Notes: a model not told the origin generated them from the sequence alone. A stretch of 64,000 nt of DNA from Parvibaculum sp. (GCA_017642695.1 JAEPQD010000001.1:1683701-1747700); one strand, 5' to 3'. Shown: positions 1 through 9,193, counted from the first letter of the stretch. Made by a program: numbers and translations.

Positions 1-551
1 AAAACAAGTGGCACAGCGACGTGACCTGGCGCGAGTGTCCCTCGCTCGGTTCCGTGCTCCGCGCGGTCGAGGTGCCGGATGTTGGAGGTGACACGCTGTT
101 CTCGGATATGTACGCCGCCTATGACGGTCTTTCCGACGAAGTGAAGGAGAAGATCGACAGCGCCGTTGCAATACACGACTTCGCGCATTTCCGGACCATG
201 ATGCAGAAGTTGGGGAAGACGCCGGAAGAGATCGAGGAGATGAACCGGCGGTATCCGATGGTCGAGCATCCCGTGGTGCGCACTCATCCGGAAACCGGCC
301 GGAAAGGCATTTATGTGAATGTTGCCTTCACGCAGCGCATCGTCGGCATGGACAAGGTGGAGTCCGATACGCTGCTCGCGCATCTCTACGCGCAGGCCGC
401 TGTTCCCGAATATCAGTGCCGCTTCCGTTGGCGGAAAAACTCGATAGCCTTCTGGGACAATCGCGCGTGTCAGCACTATGCGGCGTCGGACTACTGGCCG
501 GCAGTGCGCAAGATGGAGCGCGTAACGATCATCGGCGACCGGCCTTGCTGA
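1..551 (+). CDS. TauD/TfdA-family Fe(II)/2-oxoglutarate dioxygenase, 3' part
   Basis: The gene enters from the left edge; the frame begins at base 3 and about 183 residues are visible. The first residues read NKWHSDVTW, containing the H-x-D pair that binds iron in this family. The distal segment DNRACQHYAASDYWPAVRKM carries the second iron-binding His and is followed by the usual R-x-T-I-x-G-D-x-P ending. Family members couple 2-oxoglutarate decarboxylation to hydroxylation of taurine, other sulfonates, aryloxyacetates or similar acids; the substrate cannot be told here. The canonical MHR near the C-terminus reads MER, a small departure. An ATG at 21 is internal, not the start. Confidence 0.9.
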   Translation, partial: NKWHSDVTWRECPSLGSVLRAVEVPDVGGDTLFSDMYAAYDGLSDEVKEKIDSAVAIHDFAHFRTMMQKLGKTPEEIEEMNRRYPMVEHPVVRTHPETGRKGIYVNVAFTQRIVGMDKVESDTLLAHLYAQAAVPEYQCRFRWRKNSIAFWDNRACQHYAASDYWPAVRKMERVTIIGDRPC

Positions 552-574
552 CAACGGGTCAGTTCGGGCGCTAG

Positions 575-603
575 CGGGCCGCGTTCGGAGGGAACGCGGC
601 CCG
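575..603. terminator. 12-bp GC hairpin between convergent genes
   Basis: CGGGCCGCGTTC (575-586) pairs perfectly with GAACGCGGCCCG (592-603) around a 5-base loop. It lies 24 bases after the dioxygenase stop and 12 bases from the stop of the convergent gene, so it probably ends transcripts from both sides. A short T-rich stretch follows on the + strand (gccgtttt). Confidence 0.7.
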
Positions 604-614
604 TGCCGTTTTCG

Positions 615-2177
615 TCAGCCGAGAAAACGATCGAGAACGTTTCGCGTTATCTTCTCCACGAACGGATTGCCTGCCTGAAGGCCATAGGCCCATTCTGTCG
701 TTCCCGCATTGAAGACCTCGCCCTTACCCCGCTTGAAAGCAGCCATGACGGCATGACCGCGCATCAGCCGCGTGCGGTTCGCAGGTGAGTCGAAGCCTGC
801 ATAGGCGCGCGTGAGCGGCCCCCAGGCTTCCGGAGGTACGAAGCCGCCGAATTCCGACTCCGGTTCGCCGAGCGTTGCAGGTGCGGTGGCGATGATCTCG
901 AGATTCTCCGGCACGCCGAGACGAGGCACCGGCTTCGGCAGACCATCCTCGCCGAAGGTGAGTGGGCAGCCATCGTTTTCGTAGCCGACAAGGCGGCAGT
1001 CGTCGCCGAATACATCGCCCCAATAGAGATCGGTGTCCTTCAGCGCCCAGTGGTCTTCCCGCCAGACCGTATAGCCGCCGACGCCCCGAGCGGTGCAGAG
1101 GCCGAAGCGATGATAGCCCCCGAACAGAAAGGAGAGGCCGGTGAGCTGCGCTTCCGGCGCGCCGGTCCAGGGACTCGACCAGAGGCCGGAGGTGAGGTGA
1201 CGCGTCGCGGGGTCCGCCATGTATGGGTCTTCTTCTTCCGCCCGTGATTTGTAGGCGACATAGGTGCGGCCATGGTCTTCCCAGCGGCACTGCCAGTAGC
1301 AGGTATTGCCTGAGAGAATGACGATATTGCCGCCTGCATCGACGAAACGCTCGGCTTCTTGGCGTTGTCCCCGGCTCCAGTACTCGCTGTGCCCGACGAA
1401 GAGCGCTGCCTTGTAACCGTCGAGCACGTGAGGTTCCGCTTCGAGGTCGTAGTCGGTCAGGTAGTCGATTTCGGTCCCATTCGATTCCGCCCAGGCAACG
1501 AAGGCGTGCTCCCACTTGTCGGTAAACCCAGCCGGGCAGTCCCATCCATTGCCTCCGGCCTTGATCTCATGCGCTATTTCGCCGGCCGTTGAACGTTCGC
1601 GGAATCCGCGCCGTTCTGTGTTCACGATTCGATGCTGGGGCGATGCGGGCTTCATGATGCCTGAGGAGAAAGGCCGGTTCGTGGAGAGCCGTGCTGCGGG
1701 AATGTGCAGGTCCTCTTCCTGAGTGGGGCTCGCCGGCTCCACCTCGCCCGTCCAGGCATAGGTATTGGCGCCACCCCATGAGTTGTAGGCGTGGTAAGTG
1801 TTGGTCGCGAGAATGATAACGGCTTTGGCCTGCGGCCGCGCTGCTTTGACGACGAGCATGTGCCGTCCGATTGCCCCGTCCGCTGCTGTCAGCAGGATTT
1901 CATAATAGCCGCTCCGCCATTCGCCGACGGTCAGATGAAATGTTTCGGGCCAGCCGCAGCCGTGAATATGGGCCGAGGGTTCTGTTCCATGCTGTCCCGC
2001 CTCAAGGCCGGTCTCATGGAAGACGACATCGCGCCCACCAGAGAGCCGTGCCACCTCGATGTCGAACGCTCCGCCGGTGGCAGAGATATGCAAAGCGACA
2101 GTCTCACCCGGCCGCGCACTCAGCCGGTCCGAATAGGCCCAGATCCAGTTACCCATGAAGAACGCCTCATTGTCCAA
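615..2177 (-). CDS. N,N-dimethylformamidase beta-subunit-like protein
   Basis: This 520-residue protein matches the large-subunit family of N,N-dimethylformamidase as I recognise it: a beta-rich N-terminal part (GNWIWAYSDRLSARPGETV) followed by the conserved NTYHAYNSWGGANTY segment and a glutamine-amidotransferase-like region with VGHSEYWS. In true DMFase the large subunit hydrolyses the amide with a small alpha subunit; no separate small-subunit gene is visible here. Many family members are annotated only by domain, so amide hydrolysis is an inference and the substrate is unknown. The start at 2177 is plausible; an in-frame ATG at 2156 (MGNWIW) is an alternative. It runs convergently with the dioxygenase. 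Confidence 0.75.
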   Translation of the reverse strand: MDNEAFFMGNWIWAYSDRLSARPGETVALHISATGGAFDIEVARLSGGRDVVFHETGLEAGQHGTEPSAHIHGCGWPETFHLTVGEWRSGYYEILLTAADGAIGRHMLVVKAARPQAKAVIILATNTYHAYNSWGGANTYAWTGEVEPASPTQEEDLHIPAARLSTNRPFSSGIMKPASPQHRIVNTERRGFRERSTAGEIAHEIKAGGNGWDCPAGFTDKWEHAFVAWAESNGTEIDYLTDYDLEAEPHVLDGYKAALFVGHSEYWSRGQRQEAERFVDAGGNIVILSGNTCYWQCRWEDHGRTYVAYKSRAEEEDPYMADPATRHLTSGLWSSPWTGAPEAQLTGLSFLFGGYHRFGLCTARGVGGYTVWREDHWALKDTDLYWGDVFGDDCRLVGYENDGCPLTFGEDGLPKPVPRLGVPENLEIIATAPATLGEPESEFGGFVPPEAWGPLTRAYAGFDSPANRTRLMRGHAVMAAFKRGKGEVFNAGTTEWAYGLQAGNPFVEKITRNVLDRFLG

Positions 2178-2231
2178 ATGCCGATGGCGGGATTAGACAT
2201 GCCACGGCGGCACGGGGGCAAGGAAAAGCGC

Positions 2232-4331
2232 TCAGGCGTGTTCCGTGACAGCAAGCGCGAAGGCATAAACGCGCGCGACTTCCTTCAGCCGCTCGAAGCG
2301 GCCGGAAGCGCCGCCATGTCCCGCGTCCATGTTGATGTGAAGAAGCGTGATGCCGTCATTCGTGCGGGCCTCGCGAAGCTTCGCCACCCATTTTGCGGGT
2401 TCCCAATAGGTGACGCGCGGATCGGTGAGACCGCCCAGTGCAAAGATATGAGGATAAGGTTGGCGTGTCACATTGTCGTAAGGCGAATAGGAAGCCATGT
2501 ATTCGTAGGCTTCGCGGCTCTCGATCGGATTACCCCACTCGTTCCATTCCGGCGGCGTGAGCGGCAGTGACGCATCCAGGATCGTCGCGAGAACGTCCAC
2601 GAAGGGAACTTCAGCGACAATCCCCTTGAAGAGATCGGGTGCCATGTTGGAAACGGCACCCATCAGCATGCCGCCCGCGCTGCCTCCGTGCGCGACGATG
2701 TTGCCACGCGAGGTGAAGCCTTCTTTCGCGAGATGTTCACCCGCCGCGATGAAGTCGGTGAAGGTATTCTTCTTCTTGAGCCGCTTGCCGCTCGTGTACC
2801 AGCCATAACCTTTTTCCTTGCCGCCGCGGATATGCGCGATCGCATAGACGAAACCCCGGTCGACGAGCGAGAGACAGGTCGTCGAGAAGGACGCTGGAAT
2901 GCTGATGCCGTAGGAGCCGTAACCGTAGAGGAGACAGGGCGCGGTGCCGTCGAGCGCGATATTCTTCCGGTGAACGAGCGAGATCGGCACCGTCTCGCCG
3001 TCCGCGGCTGTTGCGAAAATGCGCCGCGTGACATAGTCGGCCGGATCATGGCCCGAGGGCACTTCCTGGCGTTTGCGAAGCTGCCGCTCGCGCGTTTCAA
3101 GATCGTAGTCGTAGACCTCCGCGGGCGTCGTCATCGAGCTGTAGGCGAAGCGCATCCGCCTCGTCTCGTATTCGTAGCCTGCACCCATGTTGAGATCGTA
3201 GGCCTCCTCATCAAAGGCGATCTCGTGTTCTGCGCCGTCGGCGAGGCGGCGCACGACGATACGGGGCAGGCCGCCTTGTCGCTCGAGCCGGACATGATGG
3301 TCGCGATAGGCGACGTGGTTGAGGATCAGTGTGCCGGGACGATGAGGAATGACGTCGCGCCAGTTTTCACGTCCGGGCGCGCCCTCGGGAGCTTCCGCGA
3401 TCCTGAAATCCTCCGCACCTTCTGCGTTAGTCAGGATCAGGAAGCGATTCCGCGGCGCGTCGTGCTCGAGATCGTATTCGACACCGTCTTCGCGCGGCGC
3501 GACGAGCTTCGGCGGCGTTTCAGGCGTATCGGCCGGCACGAGATAAATCTCGCTCGTCTGATGATCGTGACTCGAGATGACGAGCCACTTGCCGCTTTGC
3601 GTCTTGCCCACGCCGACGAAGAAGCCTTCGTCCTTTTCGGCATAGACGAGCGTGTCTTCACTGTGCGACGTGCCGACAACATGCCGGAAGACCTTGAGCG
3701 GCCGGTGCTCATCGTCGACCTGCGTGTAGAGGAAGCTCCTGCCTTCCGCGTCCCAGGCGATGCCGGGCGAGGTGTCTGGCACTTCGTCGTCGAGGTCCTC
3801 GCCCGTTTCGAGGTCGCGGAGCCGGACGGTGAAATATTCCGAGCCCTTGCGGTCTGCGGACCAGGCGGCAAGCCGGTGAGATGGCGAATGGTCGACATCA
3901 CCAATCCGGAAATAGGCTTCGCCCTCGGCTTCCTTGTTGGCGTCGAGAACGATCTGCTCGCCGGTCTCCGCATCGCGTGGGCGGCGGCAGAAGAGTGGAT
4001 GCTGCGCGCCTTCCACGAAGCGCGTGTAATAGGCGAATGGCCCGTCGGGCGACGGCACGGAGCTGTCGTCTTCCTTGATACGGCCTTTCATTTCCTTGAA
4101 GAGCTTCTCGCGAAGTTCGGCGAGCGGTTCGAGGGCCTTCTCCGTGTAGGCGTTCTCCGCCTCAAGATAGGAGCGGATGTCCTTGTCGAGAACCTCCGGG
4201 TCGCGCATCACCTCGCGCCAGTTCTCGTCGCGGAGCCAGGCGTAATTGTCTATCCGGGCAATGCCATGGTGTTCGTCGGGCTGCGGCCGTTTCTCGGCGC
4301 GCGGCGCCGCCGCGGGAGGTGTCAGTTTCAT
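2232..4331 (-). CDS. S9 prolyl oligopeptidase family protein (oligopeptidase B-like)
   Basis: About 699 residues. The N-terminal three-fifths is the beta-propeller that restricts access to short peptides; the C-terminal alpha/beta-hydrolase domain has the nucleophile in HGGSAGGML, the charge-relay Asp in GGLTDPRVTYWEP and the His in DAGHGGASG. The length and the sequence YGSYGISIPASFS fit oligopeptidase B, which cleaves after basic residues in small peptides in the cytoplasm. The ATG at 4331 (MKLTPPAAA) is chosen because the longer in-frame extension to 4388 overlaps msrB. It is separated from msrB by 10 bases, so the two are probably co-transcribed. Substrate preference is inferred from the family only. 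Confidence 0.92.
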   Translation of the reverse strand: MKLTPPAAAPRAEKRPQPDEHHGIARIDNYAWLRDENWREVMRDPEVLDKDIRSYLEAENAYTEKALEPLAELREKLFKEMKGRIKEDDSSVPSPDGPFAYYTRFVEGAQHPLFCRRPRDAETGEQIVLDANKEAEGEAYFRIGDVDHSPSHRLAAWSADRKGSEYFTVRLRDLETGEDLDDEVPDTSPGIAWDAEGRSFLYTQVDDEHRPLKVFRHVVGTSHSEDTLVYAEKDEGFFVGVGKTQSGKWLVISSHDHQTSEIYLVPADTPETPPKLVAPREDGVEYDLEHDAPRNRFLILTNAEGAEDFRIAEAPEGAPGRENWRDVIPHRPGTLILNHVAYRDHHVRLERQGGLPRIVVRRLADGAEHEIAFDEEAYDLNMGAGYEYETRRMRFAYSSMTTPAEVYDYDLETRERQLRKRQEVPSGHDPADYVTRRIFATAADGETVPISLVHRKNIALDGTAPCLLYGYGSYGISIPASFSTTCLSLVDRGFVYAIAHIRGGKEKGYGWYTSGKRLKKKNTFTDFIAAGEHLAKEGFTSRGNIVAHGGSAGGMLMGAVSNMAPDLFKGIVAEVPFVDVLATILDASLPLTPPEWNEWGNPIESREAYEYMASYSPYDNVTRQPYPHIFALGGLTDPRVTYWEPAKWVAKLREARTNDGITLLHINMDAGHGGASGRFERLKEVARVYAFALAVTEHA

Positions 4332-4341
4332 GTTTGTGCGT

Positions 4342-4764
4342 TCAATCGCCGGAGGCGTTATCGGGCTTGAAGTCGAGAGCGGTGCCATTCATGCAATAAC
4401 GAAGTCCGGTCGGGCGCGGTCCGTCCGGAAATACATGGCCGAGATGTGCATCGCACTTCGCGCAAACGACTTCTGTTCGCCGCATGTTGTGGCTGTCGTC
4501 GGCATGTTCCTCGACGGCGTCCTTCTCGATCGGCTCGTAAAAGCTCGGCCAGCCCGACCCGCTTTCGTATTTGGTTTCGGAACGGAACAAGGGCGCGCCG
4601 CAGCATATGCATTTGTAGGTGCCGTCCCGATGTTCGTTTACCCACGGCCCCGTAAACGCACGTTCAGTACCGGCCTTGCGCGTGACCGCGTATTGCTCGG
4701 GTGTGAGTTTCTCACGCCACTCTGTATCTTCCTTCACGAGCTTGCCGGACTTGTCCTCGGACAT
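4342..4764 (-). CDS. msrB: Peptide-methionine (R)-S-oxide reductase
   Basis: At 140 residues this is a typical stand-alone MsrB, which reduces methionine-R-sulfoxide in oxidised proteins. The two zinc CxxC pairs are visible as CICC and CAKC, the substrate motif as [11 protein letters not shown], and the catalytic Cys lies in RYCMNGTAL near the C-terminus. It precedes the S9 peptidase on the same strand with a 10-base gap. No signal peptide is present, so it acts in the cytoplasm. Confidence 0.96.
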   Translation of the reverse strand: MSEDKSGKLVKEDTEWREKLTPEQYAVTRKAGTERAFTGPWVNEHRDGTYKCICCGAPLFRSETKYESGSGWPSFYEPIEKDAVEEHADDSHNMRRTEVVCAKCDAHLGHVFPDGPRPTGLRYCMNGTALDFKPDNASGD

Positions 4765-4852
4765 GCTTGCCTTCCCGTTCAGTGGGGATTTTCTGACAGG
4801 GATATGGGGTCCGCGCGCCGTCCGGGCAAGCCGGACGGCGCCGCAGTCCTCC

Positions 4853-5305
4853 CTATTCGAAAATCAGGCTGATGGTTTCGGCAACCATCGCCGGGCGCTC
4901 CTGGCCCTCGATTTCCATCGTCACTTCGTTGATCACCTGCGTACCGCCGGCCTTGGGCGTTGCGTCCTTCAGCTTGACGCGGCAGCGCACGCGCGAACCG
5001 ACCGGCACCATGTTGGTGAAACGGACCTGGTTGGACCCGTAGTTGATGCCGCGTGTCGCGCTTTTCACGCCGCTGATCTGGCCCATCAGATAGGGCAGGA
5101 GCGACAGCGTCAGATAGCCATGGGCGATGGTGCCCATGCCGAGTTCCTTTTTGGTGCGCTCGGGATCGATATGGATCCACTGGTGGTCGCCCGTCGCGTC
5201 GGCGAACAGGTTCACCCGCTCCTGGTCGATCGTGACCCACTCGCTGACGCCGATTTCCTTGCCCTTCTCGGCGACATAGTCGGCAACCGTATCGAATACG
5301 CGCAT
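4853..5305 (-). CDS. MaoC-family (R)-specific enoyl-CoA hydratase-like protein
   Basis: This 150-residue single hot-dog domain has the hydratase motif in [17 protein letters not shown] (catalytic Asp and His) and [11 protein letters not shown]. MaoC/NodN proteins of this size hydrate 2-enoyl-CoAs to (R)-3-hydroxyacyl-CoA and can feed polyhydroxyalkanoate or fatty-acid pathways. The start at 5305 (MRVFDTVAD) has a GGGAGAG ribosome site just upstream; an in-frame extension to 5392 is low-complexity and unlikely. The neighbouring acyl-CoA synthetase and crotonase fit acyl-CoA metabolism, but the physiological substrate is not evident. Confidence 0.9.
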   Translation of the reverse strand: MRVFDTVADYVAEKGKEIGVSEWVTIDQERVNLFADATGDHQWIHIDPERTKKELGMGTIAHGYLTLSLLPYLMGQISGVKSATRGINYGSNQVRFTNMVPVGSRVRCRVKLKDATPKAGGTQVINEVTMEIEGQERPAMVAETISLIFE

Positions 5306-5405
5306 TTGGCTCTCCCGTTGGGTGTTGTCGTGTGTTCGGCCCCTTGGGAGCCATTCGGGGGGCAAGTTACCGGTCCAGCGGGTCTCCGCCAAGCCGGAAG
5401 CTCCG

Positions 5406-5885
5406 TTATCGCGACAGACGGATGCGAACCCGGCGGTCTTCCTCCGCGTCCCAGGTCAGCGTTTCCTCGAGCCAACCCCAGGCTTCGCCCTCGGAGCTGA
5501 TGGCGATCTTGGAGGCCGGCCAGCCGAGCGCGGTGAAGGCGTCTGCCACATTCCGGGCGCGCTTGCGCGACAGTTCCGCGTTGGCGGCCGGATTGCCGGT
5601 CTTGCTTGACTTGCCGAAGAGGCAGATCTGCTGTGCGTTCTGGCCTTTGGCGAGCTTGTAGATGCGCTCGAAATCGTCCTGATACTTGGGGTCGACCCGG
5701 CTCGAGTTGGTCTCGAAGTAGACGTAGTAATTCCTGTCGAAGAGCTTGTTCGACTTGCCGAGATTCCGGCACTGGTGGCCTTGGGTGTGCATCTCGGAGG
5801 TCTGTGCGAGAACCGCTCCGCCCGTCACGAGCATGCCTGCGAGTGCGATCCCGGCCCAGACGAGCCCACGATTTCCCTTGGCCAT
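5406..5885 (-). CDS. OmpA-like C-terminal domain protein, exported
   Basis: A 159-residue protein with an N-terminal hydrophobic signal (roughly residues 8-27, ending VLAQ) and one OmpA/MotB-type domain. The peptidoglycan-binding pattern is visible in YVYFETNSSRVDP and in NAELSRKRARNVADAF, which bind the diaminopimelate peptide in the family. It lacks a beta-barrel and a lipobox, so it is probably a periplasmic peptidoglycan-binding protein. It stands alone on the minus strand and its role is not indicated by neighbours. Confidence 0.8.
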   Translation of the reverse strand: MAKGNRGLVWAGIALAGMLVTGGAVLAQTSEMHTQGHQCRNLGKSNKLFDRNYYVYFETNSSRVDPKYQDDFERIYKLAKGQNAQQICLFGKSSKTGNPAANAELSRKRARNVADAFTALGWPASKIAISSEGEAWGWLEETLTWDAEEDRRVRIRLSR

Positions 5886-5954
5886 CGATGCCTCCGTTGT
5901 GTGAATCGCCTCAACTTATCACATAACGCACAGGCCGGTGACGGCTCTCGTGAG

Positions 5955-5978
5955 AAACGGGCGCCGAGGCGCCCGTTT
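5955..5978 (-). terminator. Hairpin downstream of the acyl-CoA synthetase
   Basis: AAACGGGCGCC (5955-5965) is complementary to GGCGCCCGTTT (5968-5978). It sits directly after the stop codon of the minus-strand acyl-CoA synthetase gene. The T-run is only three bases, so termination is likely but not certain. Confidence 0.6.
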
Positions 5979-5983
5979 GAGAG

Positions 5984-7540
5984 TTAGACGATCTTGCTGT
6001 CCCGGTTCCCCCAGTAGCGGTCCCGGATGAGCCGCTTGTAGAGTTTGCCGGTCGGATGCCGCGGCAGCTCTTCCTCGAAGTCGATCGAACGGGGGCACTT
6101 GATGGCCGAAAGCTGGTTCTTGCAGAACTCCATCAGCTCGGCCTCGAGGGCGGGGCCCGCATCCGACCAGTCGACCGGCTGCACTACTGCCTTTACCTCC
6201 TCGCCGAAATCCTCGTTCGGTACGCCGATCACGGCGACGTCAGCGACGCTCGGATGCATGACGAGGATGTTTTCGGCTTCCTGCGGATAGATGTTCACGC
6301 CGCCCGAGATGATCATGAAAGCCTTGCGGTCGGTGAGGTAGAGATAGCCCTCCTCATCCACGCGTCCGATATCGCCCAGCGTCGACCATGTGGGGTGGTT
6401 CGGGTGGCGGGCTTCCTTCGTCTTCTTCGGGTCGTTGTGATACTCGAACTGGCTTTCGCTCTCGAAATAGATCGTGCCTGCCTCGCCGACGGGAAGTTCA
6501 TTGCCCTCGTCGTCGCAGATATGCGCGATGGCATTGAGCGGCTTGCCGACGGAGCCCTTGTGAGCGAGCCACTCCTCGGAATTGAGCGCCGTGAAACCGT
6601 TACCTTCCGAACCCGCGTAATATTCGTAGATCACCGGACCCCACCACCGGATCATCTGTTCCTTCACGGGAACGGGGCAGGGGGCGGCGGCGTGGATTGC
6701 AACCTTCATTGAGGAGACGTCGTATTTTGCACGCACTTCCTCGGGCATCTTGAGCATGCGCACGAACATGGTCGGCACCCACTGGCTGTGGGTCGCCTTG
6801 TACTTCTCGATGAGGCGGAGCGCCTCCTCGGCGTCGAAATGCTCCATCACGATCACGGTACCGCCAAGCCGCTGCACCGTCATCGACCAGCGAAGCGGCG
6901 CTGCGTGGTAGAGCGGTGCGGGCGAGAGATAGATCGTGTTGGCATCCATGCCGTAGAGCAGCATGGCGAGACCTTCCAGCGCCGTGTCTTCGTCGAACGC
7001 ACCTCCCGTAAGCGGATGTTTCACGCCCTTCGGCCGTCCGGTGGTGCCGGAAGAATAAAGCATGTCCGTGCCGGCGGTCTGATCGGCGATCGGCGTTGTG
7101 GGAAACTTCGCCCGCGTCTCCTCGAAATTCTCGTAGCCCTGGATCGAACCGCCGACCGCAAATTTCCGCTCGATCCGCGCAGGCAGGTGATTGCCGCTCA
7201 ACAGTTCCTCGGCAACCTTGGAAACCGCCGGCGAGGTGAAGAAGATGCGCGCATTGCAGTCGTCGGCGATATAGGCGACTTCGCTCGCCGTGAGACGCGA
7301 AGAAATGCAGGTGTAATAAAGCCCGGCCCGCTGCGCCGCCCAGCAGATTTCGTAGAAGCGCGCGTTGTTGTCCATGAAGATGGCGATGGCATCGCCTGAC
7401 TTCAGGCCCGCATCGCGGAAGAAATGCGCCAGCTGGTTCGACCTCTCCTCAAGTTCCCTGTAGGTCACGCTTTCGCCCGTCGCCGCCATGATATAGGCGG
7501 GTTTGTCGGGGGTGGTTTTCGCATGGGCAGAAGGATGCAT
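5984..7540 (-). CDS. Acyl-CoA synthetase (AMP-forming, fatty-acid-CoA ligase family)
   Basis: A 518-residue ANL-superfamily enzyme. Motifs in order: the phosphate loop YSSGTTGRPKGVKHP, the YYAGSEGNG adenine site, TLGDIGRVDEEGYLYLTDR (the ATP-ribose Asp and hinge), GGVNIYPQEAE, and the C-terminal RHPTGKLYKR with the adenylation lysine. It would activate a carboxylic acid as its CoA thioester through an acyl-adenylate. The sequence style is that of medium/long-chain or xenobiotic acid ligases found near crotonases; the exact acid is unknown. It is divergent from the crotonase gene at 7783, with 242 bases between them. Confidence 0.92.
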   Translation of the reverse strand: MHPSAHAKTTPDKPAYIMAATGESVTYRELEERSNQLAHFFRDAGLKSGDAIAIFMDNNARFYEICWAAQRAGLYYTCISSRLTASEVAYIADDCNARIFFTSPAVSKVAEELLSGNHLPARIERKFAVGGSIQGYENFEETRAKFPTTPIADQTAGTDMLYSSGTTGRPKGVKHPLTGGAFDEDTALEGLAMLLYGMDANTIYLSPAPLYHAAPLRWSMTVQRLGGTVIVMEHFDAEEALRLIEKYKATHSQWVPTMFVRMLKMPEEVRAKYDVSSMKVAIHAAAPCPVPVKEQMIRWWGPVIYEYYAGSEGNGFTALNSEEWLAHKGSVGKPLNAIAHICDDEGNELPVGEAGTIYFESESQFEYHNDPKKTKEARHPNHPTWSTLGDIGRVDEEGYLYLTDRKAFMIISGGVNIYPQEAENILVMHPSVADVAVIGVPNEDFGEEVKAVVQPVDWSDAGPALEAELMEFCKNQLSAIKCPRSIDFEEELPRHPTGKLYKRLIRDRYWGNRDSKIV

Positions 7541-7570
7541 CGCTGGTCGTCTCCCGGCATGAAACTGAGA

Positions 7571-7590
7571 GGCGGAGCCTGAGCTCCGCC
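7571..7590. other. 8-bp perfect hairpin in the acyl-CoA synthetase leader
   Basis: GGCGGAGC (7571-7578) and GCTCCGCC (7583-7590) form a perfect stem with a CTGA loop, 31-50 bases upstream of the acyl-CoA synthetase ATG on its transcript. It could be an attenuator-like or protective leader structure. Nothing else recognisable was found in the 242-base intergenic region. Confidence 0.35.
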
Positions 7591-7782
7591 CGGATTTCGC
7601 TTTTCTGCGAGTCCATTGTTATATCTGGGCTCATGAAATTTCGGCCCTTTGAAGCGCAAAGACACAGCAAGATGACGTGCTCGTCAACTTTCTTCGGACA
7701 GCGTCCGGTTGACGTAACGGCATGGTGCGGGGGCCGCGAAAGAACCAGAAAATCGGTAAAGCCATAAGCAGGGAGCGAATAA

Positions 7783-8688
7783 ATGGCCTACGAGACAATC
7801 AAGTACGAAGTAGCCGACAACATTCTCACATTGACGCTGCATCGCCCGGACAAGCTGAACGCCTTCACGGGCCAGATGATGTTCGAAATGATCGATGCCT
7901 TCGACAAGGCGGACGCGGATGACGACGTGCGCGCGATCATCGTGACGGGCGAGGGACGAGCGTTCTGTGCCGGTGCCGACCTTTCGGCGGGCGCCAAGAC
8001 CTTCGATTATGCGGCGCGCGAGGATCGCCCCGAAAAGGCAAACACACCCGTCATGGCCAACGGCGAGATCGACTGGAGTCATGAGAGCGTGCGCGACGGC
8101 GGCGGGCGTCTGACGCTCCGCATTTTCGAAAGCCTGAAGCCAGTCATTGGCGCGATCAACGGCCCGGCGGTCGGCGTTGGCGTCACGATGCAGTTGCCGA
8201 TGGACATCCGTCTCGCTTCCGAGAACGCCAAGTTCGGTTTTGTCTTTGCGCGGCGCGGCATCGTGCCGGAAGCCTGTTCCAGCTACTTCCTGCCGCGTGT
8301 CGTCGGCATCAGCCAGGCACTGGAATGGACTTATTCGGGCCGCGTCTTCGGTGCGGAAGAAGCACTGAAGGGCGGTCTCGTCCGCTCGCTCCACAAGCCG
8401 GACGATCTTCTCCCGGCCGCGCGCGAACTGGCGAAGGAGATTGTGGACAACACCGCTCCCGTCTCGGTCTCCCTGACGCGTCAAATGCTCTGGCGGATGC
8501 TCGGCGCCGACCATCCCATGGAAGCGCACAAGGTCGACAGCCGCGCGATTTATGCCCGTGGCGCGAGCGCTGACGCAAAGGAAGGCGTCATGTCCTTCCT
8601 CGAAAAGCGCCCGGCGGTATACCCGTGCACGGTCTCGAAGGACATGCCGTCCTTCTACCCCTGGTGGGAAGAGCGGAAATATCAGTAG
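7783..8688 (+). CDS. Enoyl-CoA hydratase/isomerase (crotonase) family protein
   Basis: The 301-residue crotonase-fold enzyme has the oxyanion-hole segment AFCAGADLS and the second signature INGPAVGVGVTMQLPMD, followed by the catalytic Glu region FARRGIVPEACSSYFLP. One catalytic Glu (in VPEA) is present, as in many hydratases and some hydrolases of the family. It is a little longer than standard hydratases (about 260) because of an insert after residue 70 and a C-terminal tail. It starts at an ATG after GGGAG. It is divergent from an acyl-CoA synthetase; together they would activate and hydrate an acyl chain. Confidence 0.9.
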   Translation: MAYETIKYEVADNILTLTLHRPDKLNAFTGQMMFEMIDAFDKADADDDVRAIIVTGEGRAFCAGADLSAGAKTFDYAAREDRPEKANTPVMANGEIDWSHESVRDGGGRLTLRIFESLKPVIGAINGPAVGVGVTMQLPMDIRLASENAKFGFVFARRGIVPEACSSYFLPRVVGISQALEWTYSGRVFGAEEALKGGLVRSLHKPDDLLPAARELAKEIVDNTAPVSVSLTRQMLWRMLGADHPMEAHKVDSRAIYARGASADAKEGVMSFLEKRPAVYPCTVSKDMPSFYPWWEERKYQ

Positions 8689-8695
8689 CAATAGT

Positions 8696-8727
8696 AATGA
8701 GGGAGGGAAGCCCCTCCCTCATTTTAT
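8696..8727 (+). terminator. Rho-independent terminator after the crotonase gene
   Basis: AATGAGGGAGGG (8696-8707) pairs perfectly with CCCTCCCTCATT (8712-8723) around AAGC, followed by a short T-rich tail. It begins 8 bases after the crotonase stop and abuts the stop of the convergent HTH gene. Confidence 0.85.
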
Positions 8728-9180
8728 CTATGCTACCAAGCGATAGTTTTCGGGATCGCTTCCATCTATCTCAATAGGCCGAAGTTTTGCGGCAGGAACG
8801 CATTTCTCGATTAGCTCTTCGACACTCATGTTGGTGTCGATATCTAGACGCTCTGCGGCCAACATGCGGATTACGAGCTCCGCATTAGGATCAATTGGAC
8901 ATTCTCCGCGCTCCCACCGTCCTACGGTCTGCGCGTCTTTATTCACGCGTTTAGCCAACTCGCTTTGAGTCAAGCCTATCTCCGTACGAAGGAATCTCAG
9001 TTCATTTGGTTGAATTCCCGTATCACGCGTGATGATTGAATGAGCGATGACTTTGTGTAGTCCGATGAGGTTTTTGATCGAATATACAAGCTCGCCAGTG
9101 TCATCCTCCACCACATCCATATTGTGGATGACTACATTGTCCAGTCCGCTCTCAGTGTACTTATACGACATTCGATCCAT
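8728..9180 (-). CDS. HTH (XRE-type) regulator, antitoxin-like
   Basis: About 150 residues. The C-terminal half is a helix-turn-helix domain (ELRFLRTEIGLTQSELAKRV, then AQTVGRWERGE) that resembles MqsA/HigA-type antitoxin DNA-binding domains. The N-terminal half (residues 1-45, VVIHNMDVVEDDTGELVYSI) may bind a partner. The start at 9180 (MDRMSYKY) has an AAGGGAG ribosome site 8 bases upstream, and lies 13 bases after the stop of the upstream DUF4258-like gene, so both are one operon. The region is clearly AT-richer than the flanks, suggesting transfer. Probable role: neutralising the partner and repressing the palindromic promoter. It could also be a plain regulator. Confidence 0.75.
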   Translation of the reverse strand: MDRMSYKYTESGLDNVVIHNMDVVEDDTGELVYSIKNLIGLHKVIAHSIITRDTGIQPNELRFLRTEIGLTQSELAKRVNKDAQTVGRWERGECPIDPNAELVIRMLAAERLDIDTNMSVEELIEKCVPAAKLRPIEIDGSDPENYRLVA

Positions 9181-9193
9181 ACCTTGTCTCCCT

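Noticed and set aside
2688..4370. 560-codon open frame on the + strand opposite the S9 peptidase gene
   Set aside because: Its translation has no family blocks, while the minus strand encodes a complete catalytic triad. Long antisense frames are expected at this GC content.
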